64,000 bases of DNA from Pseudomonas serboccidentalis (lineage in GTDB: Bacteria; Pseudomonadota; Gammaproteobacteria; Pseudomonadales; Pseudomonadaceae), in assembly GCF_028830055.1 (NCBI RefSeq), contig NZ_CP101655.1, forward strand, positions 830,132-894,131, read 5' to 3'. Every line of letters starts with the position of its first letter. Position 1 is the first letter of the stretch. The translations under genes were made by a program, and so were the position numbers. Shown in pieces: positions 20,071 through 27,920 of the stretch. The notes under the pieces are model-generated. The model saw only the letters and a list, made by a program, of their open reading frames with translations. It was not told the origin of the DNA and ran no database searches.

Positions 20071-20115
20071 TCAGGCGCGCCAACGCCAGCGGGCCAGGGC
20101 CTTGATGACTTTCAT
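20071..20115 (-). CDS. trpE leader peptide embedded in the 3' end of gph
   Basis: The last 14 codons of gph read [14 protein letters not shown] and are in the same frame as a possible internal ATG at 20115. They match the end of the trpGDC leader peptide ([13 protein letters not shown]), at 35 of 39 bases including the stop. This Trp-Arg-Trp stretch sits 70 bases before trpE and is the natural leader peptide for its attenuation. Whether ribosomes start at this ATG or arrive from gph cannot be told from sequence; no strong ribosome site precedes it. Confidence 0.65.
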   Translation of the reverse strand: MKVIKALARWRWRA

Positions 20116-20889
20116 CCAGAGTTTGCGGGTGACCACCACGATGGCGTTTCCAGAATGGGATTGAGAAGCGTCGGCCAACGTTATCTCAGCGGCTTTACCG
20201 AGGCAACCGGGAATTAGCTTGCGCAGATCATCGATCACCAGCGCCGGGGATTCCTCGGCAATCGGCCGGCCATGGTTGTAGCCATAGCTCAGCGCCACGC
20301 ACTTGACCCCTGCCGCTTTCGCCGCCAGCACGTCGCTGCGCGAGTCGCCGACGAACAGCGATTGCGAGGCCGGAATGTTGGCCATTTTCATCACGAAGAA
20401 CAACGCAGCCGGGTCGGGCTTCTTCTGCGGCAGGGTGTCGCCGCCGATGATCCACTTGAAGTAGCGGCCGATCTTCATCTGATCCAGCAGCGGCGCGACA
20501 AAACGCTCCGGCTTGTTGGTAATCAGCGCCATCGCCACGCCCTGCTTGTGCAGCCATTTGAGGGTGTCGCGCACGCCGGGATAGACCACGGTCAGCTCAT
20601 GGCTCGCGCCGTAGGCGTCCATGAACACTTCCAGCGCGTGCTCGGCCTCGACGTCATCCACCGCCGAATGATCGATGCCGCCGGCCAGCGCCCGGCGCAC
20701 CAGCACCGGGGCGCCATTGCCGACCCACTCGCGCACCGACTCGATGCCGGCAGGCTTGCGGCCGAGGGAGAGCAGCATGGTGTCCACCGCCGCCGCCAGG
20801 TCGGGAACCGAGTCGATCAGCGTGCCATCCAGATCGAACATCACCAACCGTGGCAGTTGCCCCGGGAACAGCTGCTCAAAACCGCTCAT
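20071..20889 (-). CDS. gph: Phosphoglycolate phosphatase
   Basis: HAD-family phosphatase that removes 2-phosphoglycolate. The 272-residue protein has the nucleophile motif DLDGT (Asp19 to Thr23), TNKP (motif II) and VGDSRSD (motif IV). It is about 20 residues longer than the E. coli enzyme (252). The extra tail is basic and Trp-rich ([18 protein letters not shown]) and coincides with the trpE leader peptide, so its sequence may be kept for regulation and not for catalysis. It overlaps rpe by 4 bases. Confidence 0.94.
   Translation of the reverse strand: MSGFEQLFPGQLPRLVMFDLDGTLIDSVPDLAAAVDTMLLSLGRKPAGIESVREWVGNGAPVLVRRALAGGIDHSAVDDVEAEHALEVFMDAYGASHELTVVYPGVRDTLKWLHKQGVAMALITNKPERFVAPLLDQMKIGRYFKWIIGGDTLPQKKPDPAALFFVMKMANIPASQSLFVGDSRSDVLAAKAAGVKCVALSYGYNHGRPIAEESPALVIDDLRKLIPGCLGKAAEITLADASQSHSGNAIVVVTRKLWMKVIKALARWRWRA
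20178..20206 (-). promoter_or_regulatory. Possible internal trpE promoter inside gph
   Basis: Minus-strand TTGCCT (20206-20201), a 17-base spacer and TAACGT (20183-20178) lie within the last codons of gph, about 60 bases before the internal ATG of the leader peptide. The match is weak, but the position is what an attenuated trpE transcript would need. Confidence 0.3.
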
Positions 20890-21560
20890 GGGCGCGCCAG
20901 CGCCAGTTCGGAACGCATCTTGTCGATGACTTCCTGATAGTTCGGCGCATTGAAGATCGCCGAGCCGGCGACGAAGGTGTCCGCACCGGCCGCGGCGATT
21001 TCACGGATGTTGTTGACGTTGACGCCACCGTCGATTTCCAGACGGATGTCGCGGCCCGAAGCATCGATGATCGCCCGCGCTTCGCGCAGTTTGTCGAGGG
21101 TGCCGGGGATGAATTTCTGTCCGCCGAAGCCTGGGTTGACGCTCATCAGCAAGACCATGTCGACCTTGTCGATCACGTACTTGAGCACGTCCAGAGGGGT
21201 CGCCGGGTTGAACACCAGGCCGGATTTGCAGCCGCCCTCACGGATCAGTTGCAGCGAACGATCGACGTGCAGCGTGGCTTCCGGGTGGAAGGTGATGTAG
21301 GTGGCGCCGGCCTCGATGAAGTCGCCGACGATGCGATCCACCGGGCTGACCATCAGGTGCGCGTCGATCGGCGCGGTAATGCCGTACTTGCGCAGTGCCG
21401 CGCAGACCATCGGACCGATGGTCAGGTTCGGCACGTAGTGGTTGTCCATGACATCGAAGTGAACGAAGTCGGCACCGGCGGCCAGAACGTTGTCCACTTC
21501 TTCGCCGAGGCGGGCGAAGTCGGCGGAGAGAATCGACGGAGCAATTACGAAGGGCTGCAT
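20886..21560 (-). CDS. rpe: Ribulose-phosphate 3-epimerase
   Basis: Pentose phosphate pathway enzyme interconverting ribulose-5-phosphate and xylulose-5-phosphate. The 224-residue TIM barrel has the metal-site motifs [18 protein letters not shown] and EIDGGVN. It is the first gene of the rpe-gph-trpE series; its stop overlaps the gph start by 4 bases. Pseudomonas rpe-gph-trpE order is conserved. Confidence 0.97.
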   Translation of the reverse strand: MQPFVIAPSILSADFARLGEEVDNVLAAGADFVHFDVMDNHYVPNLTIGPMVCAALRKYGITAPIDAHLMVSPVDRIVGDFIEAGATYITFHPEATLHVDRSLQLIREGGCKSGLVFNPATPLDVLKYVIDKVDMVLLMSVNPGFGGQKFIPGTLDKLREARAIIDASGRDIRLEIDGGVNVNNIREIAAAGADTFVAGSAIFNAPNYQEVIDKMRSELALARP

Positions 21561-21673
21561 GACGCACCTTTTCTGAGCTAAATCACGATGGCGCGCATTG
21601 TAGCCTCATGCTTTGACGCGCGCACCGTAACCGCGATGATTGGGTTGTGCCATGAGTGGTGACCGAGCGCGAC

Positions 21674-22822
21674 TCAGTAAGCCGCGCGGTAGATCTTTTC
21701 GATGTCCGCAGCGCTGAGCTTGCGCGGGTTGTTGCGCATCAAACGCTCGATCCCCGCGGCCTCCACGGCCATGGCCGGGATCGCCTCTTGCGGCACACCA
21801 AAGCTGCGCAGCCCGGCAGGAATCTCCACCGCCGCACACAGTTCAGTCATGGCCTGCACGGCTTTATCCGCTGCCTCCGAGGCACTCAGATGGGCGGTCT
21901 TCACCCCCATGGCTTCGGCGATATCCTGCATGCGCTCGACGCAGGCCATCTTGTTCCAGGTCATGACATACGGCAGCAGCAAGGCGTTACTGACGCCGTG
22001 GGCGATGTTGAAACGCCCGCCCAGCGGATACGCCAGCGCATGCACCGCGCCGACCCCGGCATTGCCGAACGCCATGCCGGCCATCAGGCTGGCGGTCGCC
22101 ATGTCTTCGCGGGCCAGCAGATTCGCACCGTTGGCATAAGCCTTGGGCAGCGCCCCGGCGATCAGTTTGATCGCGCCAATGGCCAGCGAGTCGGTGATCG
22201 GCGAGGCGTTGAGCGACAGATAGGATTCGATGGCATGCACCAGCGCATCGACGCCACTGGCGGCGGTGACGCTGCGCGGGCAGGTCAGGGTCATTTGCGG
22301 GCTGACCAGCGCGACGTCCGGTAATAGATAGTCGCTGACGATGCCTTTCTTCAGTTGCGCGACCTTGTCGGAAAGAATCGCCACGTTGGTCACTTCCGAA
22401 CCGGTGCCGGCAGTGGTCGGGATAGCGATCAACGGCGGGCCTTTGCGCGGCACCTGATCGACGCCGAACAGGTCCTCCAGCGCGCCGTGGTAACCGGCGT
22501 ACGCCGCCACGCTTTTGGCGATGTCGATGGCACTGCCACCGCCAAGGCCGATCAAGCCGTCATGCCCGCCCTCGCGGTACACGCGCATGCAATCTTCGAC
22601 GATGGCGATTTCCGGGTCCGGCAGCACACGGTCGAAAATCTCGTAGTCACGACCGCCCAATTGGCACAGCGCCAGCTCCACGGTACCGGACTTGACCAGC
22701 GCGGCGTCGGTGACGATCAGTGGGTTGTCGATATCCAGGCGAGCGAGTTCCGCCGCCAGTTGCTCGATGGCCCCGGCGCCGGTGATCAGTTTGTGAGCGA
22801 TTTTGAACTGGGACAGACTCAT
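21674..22822 (-). CDS. Iron-containing alcohol dehydrogenase
   Basis: NAD(P)-dependent, probably iron-dependent dehydrogenase (group III), 382 residues. Visible motifs are GLGGGSAIDIAKS for nucleotide binding, TTAGTGSEVTNVAIL, and the metal-ligand region HALAYPLGGRFNIAHG. The ATG at 22822 with GAGG upstream is preferred over an in-frame extension to 22858. Substrate unknown: members act on primary alcohols, lactaldehyde, threonine or 4-hydroxybutyrate. It stands alone between rpe and the ABC operon; I do not recall a gene here in P. aeruginosa or P. putida, so it may be a lineage-specific insertion. Confidence 0.85.
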   Translation of the reverse strand: MSLSQFKIAHKLITGAGAIEQLAAELARLDIDNPLIVTDAALVKSGTVELALCQLGGRDYEIFDRVLPDPEIAIVEDCMRVYREGGHDGLIGLGGGSAIDIAKSVAAYAGYHGALEDLFGVDQVPRKGPPLIAIPTTAGTGSEVTNVAILSDKVAQLKKGIVSDYLLPDVALVSPQMTLTCPRSVTAASGVDALVHAIESYLSLNASPITDSLAIGAIKLIAGALPKAYANGANLLAREDMATASLMAGMAFGNAGVGAVHALAYPLGGRFNIAHGVSNALLLPYVMTWNKMACVERMQDIAEAMGVKTAHLSASEAADKAVQAMTELCAAVEIPAGLRSFGVPQEAIPAMAVEAAGIERLMRNNPRKLSAADIEKIYRAAY

Positions 22823-22931
22823 CGTGCGCAGCCTCTTATAGATCTGGGAGCTGAGCACAAGCGTAGCTGAGGGTTTGGGGTTGTCTGGTATTCAGGGTGT
22901 GAATGACCGCGAGAGTCCTTTAAACAATTAC

Positions 22932-23017
22932 CCCCTGTAGGAGCTGCCGAAGGCTGCGATCTTTTGATTTTGTTTTTAAGATCAAAAGATCGCAGCCTTC
23001 GGCAGCTCCTACAGGGG
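22932..23017. repeat. Perfect REP pair with 37-base arms
   Basis: The arm at 22932-22968 (CCCCTGTAGGAGCTGCCGAA.. to CTTTTGAT) and the arm at 22981-23017 are exact reverse complements with a 12-base loop. It lies just after the stop of the agtD-like permease gene and before the alcohol dehydrogenase start region on the same strand. It is the longest perfect inverted repeat in the window. It may serve as a mRNA 3' stabiliser or terminator-like structure. Confidence 0.92.
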
Positions 23018-23024
23018 ATCAGCG

Positions 23025-23849
23025 TCAGACCTGAGCGGTACGCAGTTTTTCGCTGCGGCCGCGCAGCCATTCAAGAGTCAGCAGCAGAATTACCGAGAAC
23101 GCAATCAGCAAGGTTGCCGCTGCCGCAATCGTCGGGCTGAGGTTCTCGCGGATCCCGCTGAACATCTGCCGTGGCAACGTCGCTTGCTCCGGGCCGGCGA
23201 GGAACAGCGTCACCACCACCTCGTCGAATGACGTCGCAAAGGCGAACAGCGCCCCGGAAATCACCCCGGGAGCAATCAGCGGCAGGGTCACCCGGCGGAA
23301 CGTGGTCAGCGGCGAAGCCCCGAGGCTCGCTGCCGCCCGCACCAGGTTGTGGTTGAAACCCTGCAACGTCGCCGACACGGTGATGATCACGAACGGTACA
23401 CCCAGCACCGCGTGGACCACGATCAGCGAAAAGAAACTGTTGCCCAGCCCCAGCGGTGCGAAGAACAGATAACTGGCGACACCGATGATCACCACCGGCA
23501 CCACCATCGGCGAAATCACCAGCGCCATCACCAGCGATTTGCCGGGGAAGTCGCCACGGGTCAGGCCGATCGCGGCCAATGTCCCGAAGACCATCGCCAG
23601 CACCGTTGCGGCGGGGGCGACGATGATGCTGTTCTTCAGCGAACGCATCCATTCGGCCGAGGCGAAGAAGTCCTGATACCAGTGCAGGGAGAAGCCCTGC
23701 AGCGGATACACCAGGAAGCTGCCCGAGTTGAACGACAGCGGCACGATCACCAGCACCGGCAGAATCAGAAACAGCAGGATCAGGCCGCAGAGAATCCGCA
23801 AGCTGTAGAACCACACCCGTTCGATGGGCGACATGTAAGGACTCAGCAT
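23025..23849 (-). CDS. agtD: ABC transporter permease, AgtD-like (PotC family)
   Basis: Inner-membrane permease of a polyamine/GABA-type importer, 274 residues with about six helices. The EAA loop that docks the ATPase is visible as AAASLGASPLTTFRRVTLP. It is the last gene of the operon, 12 bases after the other permease gene. Position between rpe/gph/trpE and the two-component genes matches agtABCD of P. aeruginosa, reported to import 4-aminobutyrate and 5-aminovalerate. The name is assigned by order and family; polyamine transport remains an alternative. Confidence 0.8.
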   Translation of the reverse strand: MLSPYMSPIERVWFYSLRILCGLILLFLILPVLVIVPLSFNSGSFLVYPLQGFSLHWYQDFFASAEWMRSLKNSIIVAPAATVLAMVFGTLAAIGLTRGDFPGKSLVMALVISPMVVPVVIIGVASYLFFAPLGLGNSFFSLIVVHAVLGVPFVIITVSATLQGFNHNLVRAAASLGASPLTTFRRVTLPLIAPGVISGALFAFATSFDEVVVTLFLAGPEQATLPRQMFSGIRENLSPTIAAAATLLIAFSVILLLTLEWLRGRSEKLRTAQV

Positions 23850-23861
23850 TTCAAATTCCCC

Positions 23862-25109
23862 TTAGCTCAGGCGCAGGCGACTGGCGCCCACCAGCCAGCT
23901 GTAGATCAGATAAAGCACCACGGTCGCCAGCAGCAGCAAGCCGCCCAACGCGGTGGCCATGCCCCAGTTGATGCTGGTGTTGGTGTAGAACGCGACGAAG
24001 TAGCTGACCATTTGATCGTTCGGGCTGCCGAGCAGCGCCGGGGTGATGTAGTAGCCGATGGCGAGGATGAACACCAACAGGCACCCGGCGCCGACACCGG
24101 CATAGGTCTGCGGGAAGTACACCCGCCAGAAGCTGGCGAACGGGTGGCAGCCCAGCGAGATGGCGGCGCGCATGTAAGTCGGCGAGATGCCTTTCATCAC
24201 GCTGTAGATCGGCAGAATCATGAACGGCAGCAGGATGTGCACCATCGAGATGTAGACCCCGGTGCGGTTGAACACCAGCTCCAGCGGTTTATCGATGATG
24301 CCCATCGCCATCAGTGCGCTGTTGATCAGCCCGCCCGATTGCAGCAACACGATCCACGCCGCGACCCGCACCAGAATCGAGGTCCAGAACGGCAGCAGCA
24401 CCAGAATCATCAGCAGGTTGCTCTGGCGTGACGGCAGGTTGGCCAGCAGGTAGGCCAGTGGGTACGCCAGGAACAGGCAGATCACGGTGATGACCAGGCC
24501 CATCCAGAAGGTGCGGGCGAAGATGTCGAGATAGATCGCCTGATCCGGGGTGGCCGGGGCCAGTTCGCCAAGGTCGTCGATACGATGATCGACTGCCGCC
24601 AGCAGGTAGTACGGGGTGATGCTGCTGGTGTTGCGCTTGACCGCTTGCCAGTAGGCCGGATCGCCCCAGCGCTCATCGAGGCCTTCGAGTGCTTCTTTAT
24701 AGGAGGCCGGTTCGCTGGCAAACGGCAGCGCCCGGGCCGTTTTGGTCAGCAGGCTGCGATAGCCGGCCAACTCCATGTTCAAGCGCTTGGACAGATCGCC
24801 CAGCGTCTGGTTTTTCCGGGCTTCGGCAAGGTCTTCACCCGCCGCTTTGTACACCGGTTCAGCGGGCAGGCCGCGGCCGTCCCAACTGGCGATGGCCGCC
24901 ACGGTGCGCGGCATGCCACCGACCACTTCCGGGTTGCCGACGCTTTTGTAGAGCAGCGCCACGATCGGCACCAGGAACACCAACAACAGAAACAGCACCA
25001 GCGGCGCAATCAACGCCTGGGCTTTCCAGCGGTTGACCCGCTCGGCGCGCTTGAGCTTCTGCTTCAAGGTGGGGCTGGCGCCCTCGTTCAGGGGAACGGC
25101 GATGGCCAT
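23862..25109 (-). CDS. agtC: ABC transporter permease, AgtC-like (PotB family)
   Basis: Partner permease, 415 residues, longer than typical PotB proteins (about 280-310). The extra length is a hydrophilic, probably periplasmic segment of about 150 residues between the first helix (ALIAPLVLFLLLVFLVPIVA) and the second. The EAA loop is AAISLGCHPFASFWRVYFP. The ATG at 25109 gives a plausible cytoplasmic start MAIAVPLNEG; upstream in-frame codons are non-coding REP sequence. A perfect 9-bp hairpin lies 28 bases before the start. Confidence 0.82.
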   Translation of the reverse strand: MAIAVPLNEGASPTLKQKLKRAERVNRWKAQALIAPLVLFLLLVFLVPIVALLYKSVGNPEVVGGMPRTVAAIASWDGRGLPAEPVYKAAGEDLAEARKNQTLGDLSKRLNMELAGYRSLLTKTARALPFASEPASYKEALEGLDERWGDPAYWQAVKRNTSSITPYYLLAAVDHRIDDLGELAPATPDQAIYLDIFARTFWMGLVITVICLFLAYPLAYLLANLPSRQSNLLMILVLLPFWTSILVRVAAWIVLLQSGGLINSALMAMGIIDKPLELVFNRTGVYISMVHILLPFMILPIYSVMKGISPTYMRAAISLGCHPFASFWRVYFPQTYAGVGAGCLLVFILAIGYYITPALLGSPNDQMVSYFVAFYTNTSINWGMATALGGLLLLATVVLYLIYSWLVGASRLRLS

Positions 25110-25350
25110 GACGTACTCCGCAAATCTTTGATCGTTACAGAGGTGGCGAACCACCTCTGTTGTGTTGAAACACCCTGCCTGAGGATGGCGACTCCCTGTG
25201 GCGAGCGAGCTTGCTCGCGCTGGGCTGCGAAGCGGCCCCAAAATTGTGTTGGCACTGCCAATTTTGTGAGTGCTGCGCACTGGTGCGCCAGCCCGGTCAA
25301 GCGGGAGCAAGCTCCCTCGCCACAAGAGCCCCCATCCAGGTGGAGCCGGG
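25110..25350 (-). promoter_or_regulatory. Structured agtB-agtC intergenic region
   Basis: The 241-base gap inside the ABC operon is full of dyads. A perfect hairpin lies at 25138-25159 (CAGAGGTGG / CCACCTCTG). A stem CAAAATTG / CAATTTTG is centred near 25255. An outer REP-like pair (TGTGGCGAGCGAGC at 25198 and its imperfect complement ending at 25324) encloses the centre. Such structures usually stabilise the upstream binding-protein mRNA and lower permease expression. No separate promoter is evident. Confidence 0.65.
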
Positions 25351-26394
25351 TTATTTCGCCGCCCAGGAATTGAAGCGCTGTTCCAGTTGCTCGCCGTTGT
25401 CAGCCCAGAAGCTGACGTCGATCTGCACCTGGTTGGCGATGTTTTCCGGGGTGGTCGGCATGTCTTTCAGCACGTCCTTGCTCAGCAGCGGAACGGCTTG
25501 GGTGTTGGCCGGGCCGTAGGCGATGTTTTCCGAGTAGGTCTTCTGCTGTTGCGGCTGGACCGAGTAGGCGATGAATTTCTTCGCTGCTTCGGCGCGGGTC
25601 TTGTCCAGACCTTTCGGGATGGCCCACGCGTCGAAGTCGTAGATGCCGCCGTTCCACACCACTTTCAGGTTGGACTCTTTCTGCACCGCAGCGATACGGC
25701 CGTTGTAGGCCGAGCTCATGACCACGTCACCGGAAGCGAGGTACTGCGGCGGTTGCGCGCCGGCTTCCCACCACTGGATGCTTGGTTTGAGTTCATCGAG
25801 CTTCTTGAACGCACGGTCCTGACCGTCCTTGCCGGCCAGCACTTTGTAGACGTCTTTCGGCGCCACGCCATCGGCCATCAAAGCGAATTCCAGGGTGTAC
25901 TTGGCGCCTTTGCGCAGGCCACGCTTACCCGGGAATTTCTTGGTGTCCCAGAAATCGGCCCAGCTGGTCGGCGCGGTTTTCAGCTTGTCGGCGTTGTAGG
26001 CCAGCACGGTCGACCAGACGAAGAAGCCCACGCCGCAAGGCTGGATCGCGCCCTTGACGTAATCTTCGGACTTGCCGAACAGCGCCGGGTCCAGCGGTTC
26101 GAACATGTCTTCATCGCAGCCACGGGCCAATTCCGGCGATTCGACTTCCACCAGGTCCCACGACACGCTCTTGGTATCGACCATGGCTTTGACCTTGGCC
26201 ATTTCGCCGTTGTACTCGCCGGCGACGATCTTGCCGTTGCCCGCCGCTTCCCACGGTGCATAGAAGGCTTTGACCTGCGCAGCCTTGTTCGCCCCGCCAA
26301 ACGACACCACAGTCAAATCGGGGCCCGCGGCCATTGCGCTGGCCGCACCCATCAGGCCCAGGGTCAGGGCGGTGAACTTCAGGGATCTCAACAT
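25351..26394 (-). CDS. agtB: ABC transporter periplasmic substrate-binding protein, AgtB-like
   Basis: Periplasmic solute-binding protein of the PotD/PotF group (SBP_bac type 8), 347 residues, with a signal peptide of about 22 residues ending ASAMA before AGPDLTVVSFGG. It delivers ligand to the two permeases. The expected ligand from the P. aeruginosa match is 4-aminobutyrate or 5-aminovalerate; related proteins bind putrescine or spermidine. The ribosome site GGAGAG lies 11 bases before ATG. It follows the ATPase gene by 49 bases. Confidence 0.82.
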   Translation of the reverse strand: MLRSLKFTALTLGLMGAASAMAAGPDLTVVSFGGANKAAQVKAFYAPWEAAGNGKIVAGEYNGEMAKVKAMVDTKSVSWDLVEVESPELARGCDEDMFEPLDPALFGKSEDYVKGAIQPCGVGFFVWSTVLAYNADKLKTAPTSWADFWDTKKFPGKRGLRKGAKYTLEFALMADGVAPKDVYKVLAGKDGQDRAFKKLDELKPSIQWWEAGAQPPQYLASGDVVMSSAYNGRIAAVQKESNLKVVWNGGIYDFDAWAIPKGLDKTRAEAAKKFIAYSVQPQQQKTYSENIAYGPANTQAVPLLSKDVLKDMPTTPENIANQVQIDVSFWADNGEQLEQRFNSWAAK

Positions 26395-26443
26395 TTATTG
26401 TTCTCTCCACGTGCAGGGTTGGTGTTGGTATTGCGGGGGGCGA

Positions 26444-27568
26444 TCAGTTCGCCTCTAACAGCGGATCAAGCGCGCGAACGTGCTCGACCTGCCAGCCAAG
26501 CGGTACCACGTCCCCGACCGCGAGCGCTGGATCGAGCTCGGCAATCGGCTGCTTCACGAAGAAGTCGGTCTTGCCGCAGACTTCCAGGCGAACCCGGACG
26601 TGGTCGCCCAGATAGATGAATTCCGCCACCCTCCCTGAGAAGCGGTTGACACATTGGTCGCTCGAGCCATTGAGGCTGACGCGTTCCGGACGGATCGACA
26701 GGGTCACCGGTTCGCCGGTCTGGCCGACGTTGACCGCCAGCGCCTCGACCTTCTCGCCACGGCCCAGCTCAACCACGCAGCGCTCACCGCTCTGGCTGAG
26801 CAGGCGGCCATTGAGGCGGTTGTTCTCGCCGATGAAGTTGGCGACGAAGGTGTTTTTCGGCTCTTCGTAGAGGGTGCGCGGCGGGGCGATCTGCTGAATC
26901 TCGCCCTGATGGAACACGGCCACGCGGTCGGACATGGTCAGGGCTTCGCCCTGGTCGTGGGTCACGTAGACCACGGTCACGCCGAGGCGCTGGTGCAGGT
27001 GCTTGATCTCCATCTGCATGTGTTCGCGCAGTTGCTTGTCGAGCGCGCCCAGCGGTTCGTCCATCAACACCAGTTGCGGTTCGAACACCAGCGCCCGGGC
27101 CAGCGCCACCCGCTGTTGCTGGCCACCGGAGAGTTGCGCCGGATAACGCGAAGCAAAGGCGTCGAGCTGGACCATGCTGAGGACTTTCTTGACCTTGTCG
27201 CTGACATCGCTCTTGTTCAGACCGCGTACGGTCAGCGGGAAGGCGAGGTTCTCGGCGACGGTCATGTGCGGGAACAGCGCGTAGTTCTGGAACACCATGC
27301 CGATGTCACGCTTGTGCGGCGGCACGTTGTTGATCGCGCGCCCGGCCAGCAGAATCTCGCCGGCGGTCGGCGTTTCGAACCCGGCGAGCATCATCAGGCT
27401 GGTGGTCTTGCCGGAACCGGACGGCCCGAGCAGGGTCAGGAACTCGCCTTTGCGAATGTCCAGGTTGAGGTCTTTGACGATCAGGTTCTCGCCGTCGTAG
27501 CTCTTCTGCACTCCACGAAAGCTGACCAGCACGTCACTGGCCCCTGCGTTTGAATCGACCTGGCTCAT
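26444..27568 (-). CDS. agtA: ABC transporter ATP-binding protein, AgtA-like (PotA family)
   Basis: ATPase of the importer, 374 residues. Walker A is GPSGSGKTT, the signature LSGGQQQR, Walker B LVLMDEPLGALD and the switch histidine lies in VTHDQ; a C-terminal TOBE domain follows. The ATG at 27568 with AAGGTG upstream is preferred to the in-frame GTG two codons earlier. It is the first gene of the operon and lies downstream of a well-formed candidate promoter. Some pseudomonads have extra binding-protein genes here; none is present. Confidence 0.85.
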   Translation of the reverse strand: MSQVDSNAGASDVLVSFRGVQKSYDGENLIVKDLNLDIRKGEFLTLLGPSGSGKTTSLMMLAGFETPTAGEILLAGRAINNVPPHKRDIGMVFQNYALFPHMTVAENLAFPLTVRGLNKSDVSDKVKKVLSMVQLDAFASRYPAQLSGGQQQRVALARALVFEPQLVLMDEPLGALDKQLREHMQMEIKHLHQRLGVTVVYVTHDQGEALTMSDRVAVFHQGEIQQIAPPRTLYEEPKNTFVANFIGENNRLNGRLLSQSGERCVVELGRGEKVEALAVNVGQTGEPVTLSIRPERVSLNGSSDQCVNRFSGRVAEFIYLGDHVRVRLEVCGKTDFFVKQPIAELDPALAVGDVVPLGWQVEHVRALDPLLEAN

Positions 27569-27811
27569 ACCCACACCTTTGTTATTGGTAACTGCTGTGG
27601 ATTAAGCCTAGTGGCTGGCGCCAGCCGCGCAAATCGGGGCGCAGGAGAGAATCACCTCAGCCGGATGGAAGGTTGGGGGTAGGGATTGCCCTACAAGGAT
27701 GGCGCGTTTTGGCAAACGCAGCGGCAAGCGACAAGCTACGAGCCGCAAGAACAGGCAAAAGCGGTTGTCGCTAATGGATATGCCTCCATTCACGAATTTG
27801 AAGGAGGTCCC
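27569..27811 (-). promoter_or_regulatory. agtA upstream control region
   Basis: Part of a 352-base stretch without genes. Minus-strand TTGCGC (27632-27627), a 16-base spacer and TAGGCT (27610-27605) form a candidate promoter. The spacer contains a perfect 14-bp palindrome GGCTGGCGCCAGCC (27613-27626). Further upstream, at 27679-27694, lies GTAGGGATTGCCCTAC (6-base arms, 4-base loop), about 60 bases before the -10 box and a possible site for the NarL-type regulator AgtR encoded next door. Short AGCTTG-type repeats fill about 27718-27755. Confidence 0.5.
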
Positions 27812-27902
27812 CTGTAGGAGTGAGCCTGCTCGCGATAGCGGTGGCCCAGTCGCTGTAGTACTGCCTGACAGAAAGCTATCGCGAGCAAGCTCACTCCTAC
27901 AG
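27812..27902. repeat. REP pair between agtR and agtA
   Basis: Arms CTGTAGGAGTGAGCCTGCTC.. (27812-27839) and the complementary copy (27875-27902) are separated by about 35 bases. It lies just after the agtR stop on that transcript. Confidence 0.88.
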
Positions 27903-27920
27903 TTTTGATTGCGGTGAACG

